DNA of 61,637 nt, from contig LM655215.1 in the NCBI GenBank assembly GCA_000824825.2, positions 227 to 61,863 of the forward strand, read 5' to 3'. Origin of the DNA: Mesorhizobium sp. ORS 3324 (GTDB lineage Bacteria > Pseudomonadota > Alphaproteobacteria > Rhizobiales > Rhizobiaceae). Under the pieces are notes generated by a model. It saw nothing but the letters and a program-made list of their open reading frames with translations. It was not told the origin of the DNA and searched no databases. Shown here one piece after another: positions 47,225-56,374 of the stretch; position 1 is the first letter of the stretch, and each line of letters opens with the position of its first letter. A program made the position numbers and the translations under genes.

Positions 47225-48609
47225 TGATGACCCTTGCCCTTGAACGGATGAGCAGTGTTCCTTCCCCTGAAAAGCGAGAAGGAAAGGTCTGCCGCGCCAT
47301 CGCCACCGTGTGCTTTGCCCTGTTCTTCCTGCAGCTGCCGGCGCTTGAAGCGCGCGCCGAGATGAACTTCCAGGAGGTCAAGTCGAAGAAGGGCGTCACC
47401 GCCTGGCTAGTGGAGGACCATTCGATACCGCTGATCGCCCTCCGCTTCGTTTTCGATAGCGGCAGCGCCCAGGACCCCGCCGGCAAGGAGGGTCTGGTCA
47501 ATCTGATGACCGGCCTGTTCGACGAAGGCGCCGGCGACCTAGACAGCGACGCCTTCCAGCAGAAGCTCGACGATGCCGGCGCCGAAATGAGTTTTCAGGC
47601 AGCGTGCGATGGCACCTACGGCTCGATGCGCATGCTGTCGGAGGAGAAAGACTTGGCCTTCGAGCTGCTGCAGCTGGCGGTCAACAGCCCGCGCTTCGAC
47701 CAGGCGCCGATCGACCGCATCCGCAGCCAGATTCTCTCCGGCATCCTCGCCAACGAGCGCGATCCCAACACGGTGGCGCAGCAGCGTTGGCTACGCGCCA
47801 TCTATGGCCAGCATCCCTATGCGCGGCCGGGCGAGGGCACCAAGGAAAGCTTGGCCACCATAACCGCCTCCGACATCAAGACTTTCCGCAAGGCCAGTTT
47901 CGCCCGCCGCGGCCTGCATGTGGCTGTTGTCGGCGACATCGACGCTGCGACACTGAGCGGCAAGCTGGACGAAGTATTCGGGGACCTGCCGCAGGTGGAT
48001 ACGCTCGCCCCCGTGGCCGACGTCACGCCCAGGCTCGGCCAGCAGTTGGAGGTGAATTACGACCTGCCGCAGACCTCGCTGCAGCTCGCCTGGCCCGGCG
48101 TGAAGCCCAGCTCACCCGACTTCTACGCCGCCGTGCTGATGAACGAGATCCTCGGCGGCTCGCCGTTCGCCTCGCGGCTCTTCGAAGAAGTGCGCGAGAA
48201 ACGCGGTCTCGCCTACGGCGTCAGCTCCCGTCTGATCGACCATGAGCATTCCCATGCGCTGGTGGTGGCGACTGCGACACGCTCCGACCGCGCCGCCGAG
48301 ACGCTTGCCATCGTGCGCAAGGTAGTGAAGGAGATGGCCGAGAAGGGGCCGACCGAGGAGGAGCTCGCGGCGACTAAGAAATACCTGATCGGCTCGTTTG
48401 CGATTAACCACCTCAAGTCTTCAGATTCGATTGCGGCGACACTGGTCGGGCTGCAGCGCGACAATTTCGCCATGGATTATATCAAAAATCGCGCTGCGCT
48501 GATCGAAGCAGTATCTCTAGAGGATGTCAGGACGGAGGCTAGGAAGCTTCTGTCGGCCGACCCGACCGTCATGATCGTCGGGCCACCGCTCACCGATATT
48601 AAAGGATGA
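47224..48609 (+). CDS. M16 peptidase-like protein, non-catalytic subunit
   Basis: A 461-residue protein of the same fold as its neighbour with an export signal (AIATVCFALFFLQLPALEARA). The place of the zinc motif reads GLVNLMTGLFDEGA, with no HxxEH, so it cannot bind catalytic zinc. The C-terminal REKRGLAYGVSSRLID block, which completes the active site of the partner in such heterodimers, is present. Starts at ATG 47224 overlapping the previous stop. Together they form the usual active/inactive M16 pair. Confidence 0.93.
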   Translation: MMTLALERMSSVPSPEKREGKVCRAIATVCFALFFLQLPALEARAEMNFQEVKSKKGVTAWLVEDHSIPLIALRFVFDSGSAQDPAGKEGLVNLMTGLFDEGAGDLDSDAFQQKLDDAGAEMSFQAACDGTYGSMRMLSEEKDLAFELLQLAVNSPRFDQAPIDRIRSQILSGILANERDPNTVAQQRWLRAIYGQHPYARPGEGTKESLATITASDIKTFRKASFARRGLHVAVVGDIDAATLSGKLDEVFGDLPQVDTLAPVADVTPRLGQQLEVNYDLPQTSLQLAWPGVKPSSPDFYAAVLMNEILGGSPFASRLFEEVREKRGLAYGVSSRLIDHEHSHALVVATATRSDRAAETLAIVRKVVKEMAEKGPTEEELAATKKYLIGSFAINHLKSSDSIAATLVGLQRDNFAMDYIKNRAALIEAVSLEDVRTEARKLLSADPTVMIVGPPLTDIKG

Positions 48610-49256
48610 GCGGCAGCTTCCATGCTGGTTAGCAAGGCACCGAATCGCTTGAGCTTGCATCGCCTATTTCCTCGCGCTAATGCCACCGCCTTTCTGTCTA
48701 GGCGTAGCTTAAAAGAAATTGCGGCGCACGCGATCCTCGCGGCCCGCAAAGATAAGTCGAGTTGTGGCGTCTGGAGCTGACGCTCCGACATCGTAGATCG
48801 GCCACTTCCGATTGCTTAAAACCGAGGCACAGCCGTTCCGACGTCGGCTTGCCACGCAGCATTGACTGACTTTGAGCACAGAGCGCTGATTCCAGCGTCG
48901 CCTCGTCGGCTGGTGTCGTCCCGCACCCTGGCGTTGGGCCGATCCGGCGCCAGACTGCAGGACTTCCCCAGGCTGCCGGAATGGGCCAGTTGCCGGAGCG
49001 GGCGCTGCAGCGCATCGGCTGGCGCTCGGCCCAACGCAATGGCTCGAAGACGACCATATCGCGGCCGATTACGCTGCGCATGGCGGGGAACTGCACAGGG
49101 CCAATTCCGACATCGCCGCCCGGACCCGCTTGGTGGAGCCTCCAGTGGCCCGTCCCTTGCGCCTGGCCTTGGACGCTGCCGATGCGGCGGACGCTTTGCG
49201 CGGCGTTCTTGGCGACGGCAGGGCCGATTTCGTCTTCCTTCCCGTCAACAATGCTT
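48610..49256. other. Degenerate region, no intact gene
   Basis: Several overlapping frames but no ribosome sites or recognised families. It leads into repeat copy 2 and probably belongs to the same decayed gene type. Confidence 0.4.
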
Positions 49257-49465
49257 GAGGCCACTCGGGCGCTGGCCGCACGCCTGGCCGAGGGCGAACG
49301 GCCCTGATCCAGCTGCTGCACCTCGACACCTTCGTCGCCGACCGGCAGGCCCTGCAGCAATCGCCTGGGCGCTTATATCGACGGGTCAACGAGGCATGCC
49401 GCGACTGCTGGCCCGGCCGCTCTTTGCCCCGCCCCGCTGATGAGCCGAACCGGAGTGTCGGCGAG
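49257..49465 (+). repeat. Repeat copy 2 of the fragment at 43.3 kb
   Basis: Matches 43262-43405 in direct orientation with small indels and a new stop after EGERP. The final 34 bp (49432-49465) is an exact inverted copy of 43415-43448, pointing to local rearrangement. Confidence 0.7.
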
Positions 49466-49651
49466 TCCGCAGCGGCGGGGCACGGGTCGACCATCCTCGT
49501 AGCAATGATTTTTTTTGTGATCGCCTCCATGAATGAGGGGCGTCTTCCCACGGTGGCACGCTCCCAGCGTCCCAAATGCCTTGGATGGTCCATCTTTATT
49601 TACAGTGGTCGAGAACACGTCCACCAGCCTTGCGCTCCAAAGAAAACACGG

Positions 49652-49669
49652 CTATATATCTGGATATAG
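49652..49669. promoter_or_regulatory. Palindromic operator candidate before vapBC
   Basis: CTATAT-ATCTGG-ATATAG is a 6-bp inverted repeat 14 bp before the antitoxin ATG, overlapping the likely promoter. Autoregulation by VapBC complexes normally uses such sites. Confidence 0.55.
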
Positions 49670-49683
49670 AACGGAGGCACGCG

Positions 49684-49986
49684 ATGAGCAACGCTGCGCA
49701 GAAGAGAGCCCTCGAAAACTACCGGTCCCGCCTGACCGAGCGAGGTATCGCGCGGTTCGAAATCCAGGCGCTCGACGCCGACCGCGATCTACTCCGATCC
49801 CTTGCCCGGAAATTGACGGAGGAAGGTCCAGAAGCCGGGCAGCTTCGCCGGACCATACAGAAGGCGGTGGCGGGGGAGCCTCCGAAAGCTGGGGGCATTC
49901 TCGCGGCTTTACGTCGCTCACCTCTTGTTGGCGCGGATCTCGACCTCAGCCGGCCGCAAGAAGAGGGGCGTAAGGTCGAGCTTTGA
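49684..49986 (+). CDS. VapB-type antitoxin
   Basis: A 100-residue charged protein directly before a PIN toxin, overlapping it by four bases. The N-terminal half (AAQKRALENYRSRLTERGIA) may form the DNA-binding part; the C-terminal tail with SPLVGADLDLSR is the sort of extended segment that wraps the toxin. ATG follows CGGAGGCAC. Assignment rests mainly on context. Confidence 0.7.
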   Translation: MSNAAQKRALENYRSRLTERGIARFEIQALDADRDLLRSLARKLTEEGPEAGQLRRTIQKAVAGEPPKAGGILAALRRSPLVGADLDLSRPQEEGRKVEL

Positions 49987-50417
49987 CCCGCTACCTTCTT
50001 GATACCAACATCATTAGCAACGTAATTAAGCCAAAGCCGTCGCACTCGCTGCTATCATGGATGGGCGCGCAGAAAGACGACGACCTCTTCATTGCTTCGC
50101 TTACCGTGGCCGAAATCCGTCTAGGCATCTTGGAGAAACCGAAAGGCAGGAAGCGGAGCACCCTTGAAGCTTGGTTCGCCGGCCCCGAAGGCCCGCAAGT
50201 GCTGTTCGCCGGTCGCGTCCTGCCGTTTGACGAGAAAGCTGGCCTCGTCTGGGCCAGTCTTATGGCTGGTGGGAAGGCGAAGGGACGCCCCAGAAGCGCG
50301 CTCGACACCATCATCGCTGCGATCGCCGAGGCCAATCACTGCGTCGTCGTGACAAACAATGAAAAGGACTTCGAGGATGTTCAGATCATCAATCCGCTCC
50401 GCAGCTCTGGGAGTTAG
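49983..50417 (+). CDS. vapC: VapC toxin, PIN-domain ribonuclease
   Basis: A 144-residue PIN-domain endoribonuclease: YLLDTNIISNV with the first aspartate, the glutamate in TVAEIRLGI, the aspartate in SALDTIIAAIA and the final acidic site in TNNEKDF. VapC toxins cleave tRNA or rRNA and are held in check by VapB. Start is TTG at 49983 overlapping the antitoxin stop, giving translational coupling. Confidence 0.88.
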   Translation: MTRYLLDTNIISNVIKPKPSHSLLSWMGAQKDDDLFIASLTVAEIRLGILEKPKGRKRSTLEAWFAGPEGPQVLFAGRVLPFDEKAGLVWASLMAGGKAKGRPRSALDTIIAAIAEANHCVVVTNNEKDFEDVQIINPLRSSGS

Positions 50418-50430
50418 GAGGTATACAGGC

Positions 50431-50626
50431 GATTCACTTTACCTTGAGGATTTCAGCGGCACCGAGTTCGAACACCTCGTGCTACCATCTTTGCGATGGC
50501 TGGACTGATCTCGCTTGCTTCGGCCGGACCGGAGGCGACCAAGGGCGCGACATCATCGGCACACGTCCGTTTGAGGACGAGCCGGACGAACGCACTGTCA
50601 TTCAAGCGTCAATCGCGGCAGCCTGA
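50431..50626 (+). pseudogene. Restriction-endonuclease-like fragment
   Basis: YLEDFSGTEFEHLVLPSLRW, then in another frame CFGRTGGDQGRDIIGTRPFE, reads like the N-terminal core of Mrr-type or similar restriction endonucleases (FE..V, then TGGxxDxGxDI). It is out of frame and cut off after 60 codons. Decayed gene. Confidence 0.4.
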
Positions 50627-50881
50627 CTCAAGCAAAGGCCGAGAAGGAAAGGGGAAACGGATAGGGTGGGGCGGAACATCGGCGGGTCTGTGGCGGGCCT
50701 GTAGTGACTCGACATTGCTAAGGATCAGACTTGGGGAGAGCCTTTACTCCCGCACCGTGTGCGACAGGGCATGATCTCGCTTGGATGCACCAGTCGCTTC
50801 AAGATCCCTATCTACCACGCGATGGTTCGGTTCGAGCCCGCCGGCGCCTATCATCGACGACCTGTTCCGTTGCGCCTGCTT

Positions 50882-50936
50882 GAGCGTTGCCCTCCGAAGG
50901 CGAAGGTCACAAGTTCGAATCTTGTCGGGTGCGCCA
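50882..50936 (+). tRNA. 3' fragment of tRNA-Arg(CCG), probable attachment site
   Basis: From GAGCG through the CCA end this matches the 3' part of a tRNA: anticodon stem TTGCC/GGCGA (one G-T pair) with loop CTCCGAA (anticodon CCG), variable AGGTC, T-arm ACAAG-TTCGAAT-CTTGT and CGGGTGCGCCA. The 5' acceptor strand, D-arm and start are missing. Such 3' fragments mark the far end of integrative elements. Confidence 0.75.
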
Positions 50937-51266
50937 TTTTTATAAGGTGAAACAGGCGATTAGCAAGGCCTCTTTTCCGCGAGAAGCGGGAGGGAAACAC
51001 GTCACGGAAGCACCACGGAAGCAGTCGGACGTGTGTTCGGGGTTACCCTAAGAGGATCACTGTCGAGTCATCGCCCGTTGCCCGCCAGTGTACCAGTGGT
51101 TGCGGCGGGGCCATGGTGTATCTCGGTGTTCTGGTCCGAGTAGCGGGTCTGGCCGCTGTGGCTTTTCCTGCGGGCGGTACTTGCCCCCGTTGCCGCCAGC
51201 GTCCAGTGTCTTTCAGCCCGTATTCGGCATCGCCGCCGCGTACCGGCTGAGGCATAGATAAGATTG

Positions 51267-51320
51267 CTATAGCTCACATTTTTCGCTATTATGAGTTATA
51301 GAAAGGCGCTCTATAGCTCA
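51267..51320. promoter_or_regulatory. Triple CTATAGCTCA repeat, probable fic operator
   Basis: CTATAGCTCA occurs at 51267 and 51311, and as the near-inverted TGAGTTATAG at 51292. The last copy overlaps the fic start codon. The arrangement suggests autoregulation like that of the AbiE operator. Confidence 0.5.
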
Positions 51321-52435
51321 TGGCATGGAATTGGGAGCAGGCCGACTGGCCGCATTTTACCTACGACAAGATGGCACTGGACCCGCTGGAAAGCGAGTTC
51401 CTATTGCGATCGGGCGAGTTCCTGGGCGTGTTTCGCCATGTCGGCCCCGATGACCGCGACCAGATACGCATCGATCTAATCAGCGAAGAGGCCTTGAAGA
51501 CATCGGAGATCGAGGGGGAGTATCTCAACCGGGCAAGCCTGCAATCATCCCTGCGGCAGCAGCTTGGGCTCGGAGGCGAGAACAGGCGCATCCCGCCCGC
51601 CGAGCGGGGCATCGCCCAAATGATGGCCGACGTGTATCTGCATTTTGCCAACCCGCTTTCGCACCGCACGCTCTATGCTTGGCACAAGATGGTGATGTCC
51701 GACGAGCGGCGCATCGGGACGATCGGCAACTATCGCCAGCATGCCGATGCCATGCAGATCGTCTCTAACCGGCTGGACAAACCCAAAGTGCATTTCGAGG
51801 CGCCGCCCTCATTTCGCGTGAAAGCCGAGATGGAGGCCTTTACCATTTGGTTCAACGATACCGCGCCTAAGGGCAAGACTCCGCTTCCCGCGCTCACACG
51901 CGCTGGTATCGCGCACCTTTATTTCGAGAGCATCCATCCGTTCGAAGACGGCAACGGCCGCATAGGACGTGCCCTTTGCGAAAAGGCGCTGGCGCAAAAT
52001 CTGGGCGAGCCGAGCCTTATCGCCCTGGCCTACACGATCGAGCGTCGCCGCAAGGCCTATTACGATCGTTTGGAGGCCAGCAACAAAAACAACGCAATCA
52101 CCGATTGGCTGATCTACTTCGCCAGCACGATCCTAGAAGCGCAGCGCGTAACGCTCGCCCGCGTCGAATTCTCCGTTGCCAAGGCCAAGTTCTACGAGCA
52201 CCACCGGGGTCAGTTCAACGAACGCCAGGAAAAAGCCGTCGCCCGGATGTTCCGGGAAGGTATCTACGGCTTTAAAGGAGGCCTCAGCGCCGAGAATTAT
52301 ATCGCCATCACTCAGGCATCCCGCGCCACGGCAACAAGGGACTTGCAGGACTTGGTGGCTAAAGGTGCGCTAACTAAAACCGGTGAACTCCGGCACACAC
52401 GTTATTCGCTGAATATTCGCGATGATCGCGCGTAA
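51320..52435 (+). CDS. Fic-domain AMP-transferase with DUF4172 N-terminus
   Basis: A 371-residue protein. The N-terminus (WEQADWPHFTYDKMALDP) is the DUF4172 domain, the Fic motif HPFEDGNGRIGR stands in the middle and a winged-helix region closes the protein. LKTSEIEGEYL before the Fic fold matches the inhibitory helix (S/T-x3-E-G), so activity is probably auto-repressed. Fic proteins transfer AMP or related groups to hydroxyl residues. The start is ATG at 51320 inside a repeated operator. It lies next to the tRNA-Arg fragment. Confidence 0.9.
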   Translation: MAWNWEQADWPHFTYDKMALDPLESEFLLRSGEFLGVFRHVGPDDRDQIRIDLISEEALKTSEIEGEYLNRASLQSSLRQQLGLGGENRRIPPAERGIAQMMADVYLHFANPLSHRTLYAWHKMVMSDERRIGTIGNYRQHADAMQIVSNRLDKPKVHFEAPPSFRVKAEMEAFTIWFNDTAPKGKTPLPALTRAGIAHLYFESIHPFEDGNGRIGRALCEKALAQNLGEPSLIALAYTIERRRKAYYDRLEASNKNNAITDWLIYFASTILEAQRVTLARVEFSVAKAKFYEHHRGQFNERQEKAVARMFREGIYGFKGGLSAENYIAITQASRATATRDLQDLVAKGALTKTGELRHTRYSLNIRDDRA

Positions 52436-53662
52436 GTCCCATCAGCGAATGAAGAGGAAGACTGTTGAAGAACCTGCTTGCCTCAATATCGGCGAATGGC
52501 GAGCAGCTACCCGGCAGGAAGTAGTGGAATGGATTACGCGCGAAAGGAAATCTAAGAAAAAGAAAGGCGGCGCCATTCTCGCGGTTCGGTCGCGGCTCAG
52601 GCCGGTAGATATCTACTGTTATCTGAAGGCTCGCTTTGGCGAACCGAACGGTTTTCAAAACTTCCTGCGCAAGGATGACAGCGATAACTGGATACACTGG
52701 GACTACAACCTCAAGGCCGGCCAGACCGACGTGTATATCTGCGGCATGTCGCGCGAAGTTCATATCATGGTCGGCGATGCGCTCACGCACAAGCAGTGGC
52801 GGGACCTGATTGTCGGCATCAGAAATGATTATGCGAGAATCGGCCCGCAGAAATCCGCGGTGCTGCAAAGCCTGGAAAAATTCGTCGTCTTTCAGAATAA
52901 GTTCGTCAGTATCGCAGGCCTGTGCGCCGATTTGCACGCAGCCATTCTTGATGCTCCGGCAAAGACGGCTTTTCCGAAAAGATCGCCGACTGCCAAATCG
53001 CGGCTGAAAACTTTAGAAAGAGCCATGCAAGGCGTATCCGCACGCGCAAACGATCTCTTTGGCAACTGTCTAAAGCTCCACCTTCTGATGCCGGTTATGG
53101 CCGAGGCCTTCATCGATATGGTGATCCTCATGTTCACGCGCGATGAAATCCGAAACGCCCCGGAAGCCTATCAGGCCTTTATACGGGCCAAGATCCCTGA
53201 CCGCCTCGCGCTGCTCAGCCAGCATTGCGATGGCTTTGCACGCGATATCGACAAAAGCACCAACGCTTATGCGCATTTCATGCGCGTAATCGACAAGAGA
53301 AATTTCGCATTGCACGGTAATGTCGACCTATCCGCGAGCAGATCGAGGTCGTCTATTTCGACGGCAGGCGCCCGCTCTTCAATACGCCGGGAAACCATGT
53401 CGAAAGGTTCTTCGAGCATCTCGAAGCGATTTATCGGCCCGAGGAGGTCGTGTCCGATTACGAGGCCGTTCACGCATTTCTGTGGGAAATTTCGGAATGC
53501 CTGAAGCCTCGCACGCAGGCGTTCTTCAAGCAGGTCATTGAGGATGCATATCCCGGGTTCGAAGTGCATGAGAAACGGGCTACCCGTATCCTGCCCGACC
53601 ATGTGATGATGGGTATGTTGCCAAATATACTCTACGACGACGACCTCGATGTTAAGTGGTGA
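52422..53662 (+). pseudogene. Hypothetical protein with a frameshift
   Basis: The first 304 codons run well to NFALHGNVD and the rest (EQIEVVYFDGRRP, HVERFFEHLEAIYRPEEVV) continue in the next frame, so one base seems missing near 53328. Together they give a roughly 413-residue protein. It has long helices but no recognised domain. The start overlaps the fic stop, suggesting a former fic operon partner. Confidence 0.6.
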
Positions 53663-53903
53663 GCAGGAGAGCGTATTCTTTGGCCCAATAGCCCGAACCT
53701 GACACAAGAATTAGCGCGACATGACAAACATGATTGGAACGCCCAGCAGCCCGCGCCTTCGCCTGCGCCGACCAGCGCCGGCGTGGGCGCTGCGGCTCGC
53801 CTCCAGGCGGTTCGGAACCGACTCAAGGACATGGAAACTTCTATCAGCAGTCATAGGCGCAGACATGGAAATTGACACCGTAAGTGAGTGCTCCTTGCAA
53901 ATG

Positions 53904-53933
53904 TGTTGAACGTAAACTACGTTATGTTCAACA
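53904..53933. promoter_or_regulatory. Palindromic operator candidate before the second PIN pair
   Basis: TGTTGAAC at 53904 and GTTCAACA at 53926 are exact inverted repeats separated by 14 bp, just before the antitoxin ribosome site. Confidence 0.6.
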
Positions 53934-53945
53934 CAGGAGATTGGC

Positions 53946-54242
53946 ATGGGTGCTCAAATCCATACTGCTGCAGACAGCGAAGCAAAGGTCGCGCTGACCC
54001 GTAACAAGCTCGTCCTTGAGCAGGCGAGGGCCATTGGTCTGCTCGGCTCTGCTAAGAACACGCGTTTGTCGGGGCGTGTATCGTCGGACCTGATCGCCGC
54101 GGCCAAGAAGCGCGCCCACGTCACTTCGGACACCGAGTTGTTGGAGCTTGCGCTGTCGCGCCTGGCGCTGGAGGACGATTTCGGGGCTCGTCTCGTCAAG
54201 CGCAAAGGAAGTATTCCCTCGGATATCGACCTTGGGATTTGA
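53946..54242 (+). CDS. Antitoxin of a PIN-domain pair
   Basis: A 98-residue protein. Residues 40-75 (TRLSGRVSSDLIAAAKKRAH, TSDTELLELALSRLAL) look like a ribbon-helix-helix DNA-binding unit, and the C-terminal tail FGARLVKRKGSIPSDIDLGI would bind the toxin. ATG follows AGGAGA and a palindrome. Overlaps the toxin gene by 11 bases. Confidence 0.7.
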   Translation: MGAQIHTAADSEAKVALTRNKLVLEQARAIGLLGSAKNTRLSGRVSSDLIAAAKKRAHVTSDTELLELALSRLALEDDFGARLVKRKGSIPSDIDLGI

Positions 54243-54819
54243 TCTTTCCGAAACTCTGCGAGCACTCAAGCCCCAGAAACGCCAGGGAACGCTCGCGCGC
54301 CGGGCGGATGACGATCTGCCATGGAGCGACGACGAACCGATTATCGGCGGTCCATTGTTTCTGGACACCACCGTCTATCTGGATGTTCTGCAGGGTCGAT
54401 CGCCGGCAGGGGTGGATACGCTTTTAACGTATAGGCTATGCCACCATTCGGCGGTGAGCCTTTCCGAGTTGACACACGTGTTCGGCCGACTTGATCCGAA
54501 GCATACCTCTACGAAGGCTGTTCTGGAAACGATCCAAGCCACGATCGCGGACGTACCGGAGCACAGACTTCATGCCCCAGATACTGCCATTTGGGGGCAA
54601 GCCGGCATCCTCGCTGGTCTGCTCTTCCGAATGAGCAATTTGCCAAAGGGCGAAGGTCACGAACGCAAGTTCCTCAACGACGCTCTGGTTTTCCTGCAGG
54701 CACGGCAACTGGGTGCAAGCGTACTCACGGGAAACATCCGGGATTTCGACTTTCTTTCCCAACTCGTTCCGACAGGGCGCATTGTTCTGTACCGCACCCC
54801 AACGTCGCGATCCGTATGA
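54232..54819 (+). CDS. PIN-domain toxin
   Basis: A 195-residue protein with PIN ribonuclease features: LFLDTTVYLDVL, VSLSELTHVF, LNDALVFLQAR and TGNIRDFDFL. It is longer at the N-terminus than VapC (about 45 extra residues). The likely start is TTG at 54232, overlapping the antitoxin end; no ATG is available near the right place. Second PIN toxin-antitoxin pair within 5 kb. Confidence 0.72.
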   Translation: MGFDLSETLRALKPQKRQGTLARRADDDLPWSDDEPIIGGPLFLDTTVYLDVLQGRSPAGVDTLLTYRLCHHSAVSLSELTHVFGRLDPKHTSTKAVLETIQATIADVPEHRLHAPDTAIWGQAGILAGLLFRMSNLPKGEGHERKFLNDALVFLQARQLGASVLTGNIRDFDFLSQLVPTGRIVLYRTPTSRSV

Positions 54820-55017
54820 ATTGGGGATGGTTCAGATCGTTCTAGATGACACCAGTACGGCGCATTGCCGCCATTCCAAATGGTTGGAAACGGTCAAGTC
54901 GAGCCACCTCCGATGGAAAACGTCCCCTATTGCCACCCAAAGACGTGAAGCTGCCATTCGGTTTTCGGCCCGTCTCGGTCGTTCGGCGGGCAACCGTTGA
55001 GATCGCGCTCCTTCGAT

Positions 55018-55422
55018 CGTCGAAGCCGTTGCGACCGTCGCGCTGCACCAGGCGCTCTCCTTAATCGCACAGGAGGGCGGGCTTTGCGCTGATCGCCTTT
55101 TCGAAGCGTAATGCTCGGTTGGTCCGCTTTCCGCTTTGGGAAAGGGCGATTACATAGAGCTGCTGCGCGGCATGGCTTCGGCGGACAATCGGCTGCTGGA
55201 GCAGGCGCCGGATGGTACGACCATGCTAGGGAAATCGGGGAGCAGCCTACGGCTGGCCGCGACTTTTACGCCGTGTTTTCGACGGACGAGGAGTGGCGGA
55301 TCGTCTGCGGCGGGCGCACCCTTGGCGCCATCCCGATCTCGAAACCGGCCGCCGTCGAAGTCGTGATCGCGTTCGCGGGACAGCGCTGGCGCATCGCCGT
55401 TCAGGCTCCTATCCGCCCTTGA
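55018..55422 (+). pseudogene. Lhr-like DEAD/DEAH helicase C-terminal remnant
   Basis: IVEAVATVALHQALSLIAQE, then in other frames GKGDYIELLRGMASADNRLL and AGRDFYAVFSTDEEWRIVCG with ISKPAAVEVVIAFAGQRWRI, follow the C-terminal region of large Lhr-type helicases. At least two frameshifts and no motor domain are present. It is a gene relic. Confidence 0.6.
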
Positions 55423-55543
55423 TCGTTGATCTTCCTGATCGATCCAAGGTCTTGCGATTTGTCCTTTTTGCTGCGCCTATCCCCAAGTCAGGTGTTAACT
55501 GTCTTGCGCAGACCAACGCTGCAACCGATACGAAGGAGAATTC

Positions 55544-55756
55544 ATGGCCACCGGGACTGTAAAATGGTTCAACAGCACGAAGGGTTACGGATTTATCCAG
55601 CCCGATGGAGGTGGCGCTGATGTGTTCGTTCACATTTCCGCCGTGGAGCGTGCGGGTCTTTCGACACTCGTTGATGGGCAAAAGGTCAAATACGAGATCG
55701 AGCAGGACCGCCGCACCGGGAAATCCTCAGCCGGCAGTCTCAGCAAAGCAAGCTGA
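55544..55756 (+). CDS. Cold-shock protein, CspA family
   Basis: A 70-residue single-stranded nucleic-acid-binding OB-fold protein with RNP1 KGYGFIQPD and RNP2 DVFVHISAVE. ATG follows AAGGAG. The C-terminal end (RRTGKSSAGSLSKAS) is typical of rhizobial paralogues. A strong hairpin follows at 55866. Confidence 0.95.
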   Translation: MATGTVKWFNSTKGYGFIQPDGGGADVFVHISAVERAGLSTLVDGQKVKYEIEQDRRTGKSSAGSLSKAS

Positions 55757-55865
55757 CTGGCTCTTGCACATGTATACGAGCCGAGGGCGAGCGCGGCGCC
55801 CGCAGACGAACTCCTGCGGGGACATCGATCGGCAGAAGCCCTGGACAAGCTGTGGAACACAGAGC

Positions 55866-55890
55866 GAAAGGCGGGTGACCCCCGCCTTTC
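55866..55890. terminator. Bidirectional terminator between csp and mucR
   Basis: GAAAGGCGGG-tgacc-CCCGCCTTTC is a ten-pair hairpin with A- and T-rich ends, placed between two convergent genes. It can end transcription from both sides. Confidence 0.7.
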
Positions 55891-55912
55891 AAGTCAGTAC
55901 GCCGAACAACGA

Positions 55913-56374
55913 TCAGCCCACGCCGTTTTTGCGGGACCTCTTTGCAGGGGCAGCCTGCTTTGTCTGATCAGGCTTTCGACCGAGCCCCAAGGTCTTGGCT
56001 AAAGCAGAGCGAGCCGCGGCATAATTCGGGGCAACCATCGGGTAGTCTGCAGGCAGGCCCCACTTGACGCGGTATTCGTCAGGCGTGAGGCCATGGTGGG
56101 TCGCGAGATGCCGCTTCAGCGACTTGAACCTCTTCCCGTCCTCCAGGCTGATGATGTAGTCGGGCGTGACCGATTTCTTGATGGGAACGGCAGGCGGGCG
56201 GGCTTCGGGCTCCGCGACCGGGCCGCCCAGCGTGCCCTTCAACGCGGCATGCACCTGGTCGATCAGGCCCGGAAGCTCGCCAACGGGGACCGGATTGTTC
56301 GACACGTACGCCGACACGACGTCCGCGGTAAGCTCTATGAGAGCGGCAGTATTGTTCTCGACTTCTTCTGTCAC
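55913..56374 (-). CDS. MucR/Ros-family regulator lacking the zinc cysteine
   Basis: A 153-residue Ros/MucR transcriptional regulator. The domain PDYIISLEDGKRFKSLKRHL is standard except that the first zinc ligand, normally cysteine (ICLEDGK), is serine at residue 76; aspartate 79 and histidines 89 and 94 remain. M. loti Ros homologues that fold without zinc are described in the literature, and this fits that group. The start is GTG after TAGGAGCAC. MucR proteins control polysaccharide and surface genes. Convergent with csp. Confidence 0.92.
   Translation of the reverse strand: MTEEVENNTAALIELTADVVSAYVSNNPVPVGELPGLIDQVHAALKGTLGGPVAEPEARPPAVPIKKSVTPDYIISLEDGKRFKSLKRHLATHHGLTPDEYRVKWGLPADYPMVAPNYAAARSALAKTLGLGRKPDQTKQAAPAKRSRKNGVG

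Noticed and set aside
49553..49570. TGGCACGctccCAGCG before vapB
   Set aside because: Full -24 and right spacing, but the -12 box keeps only GC, and sigma-54 control of a toxin-antitoxin pair is unlikely.
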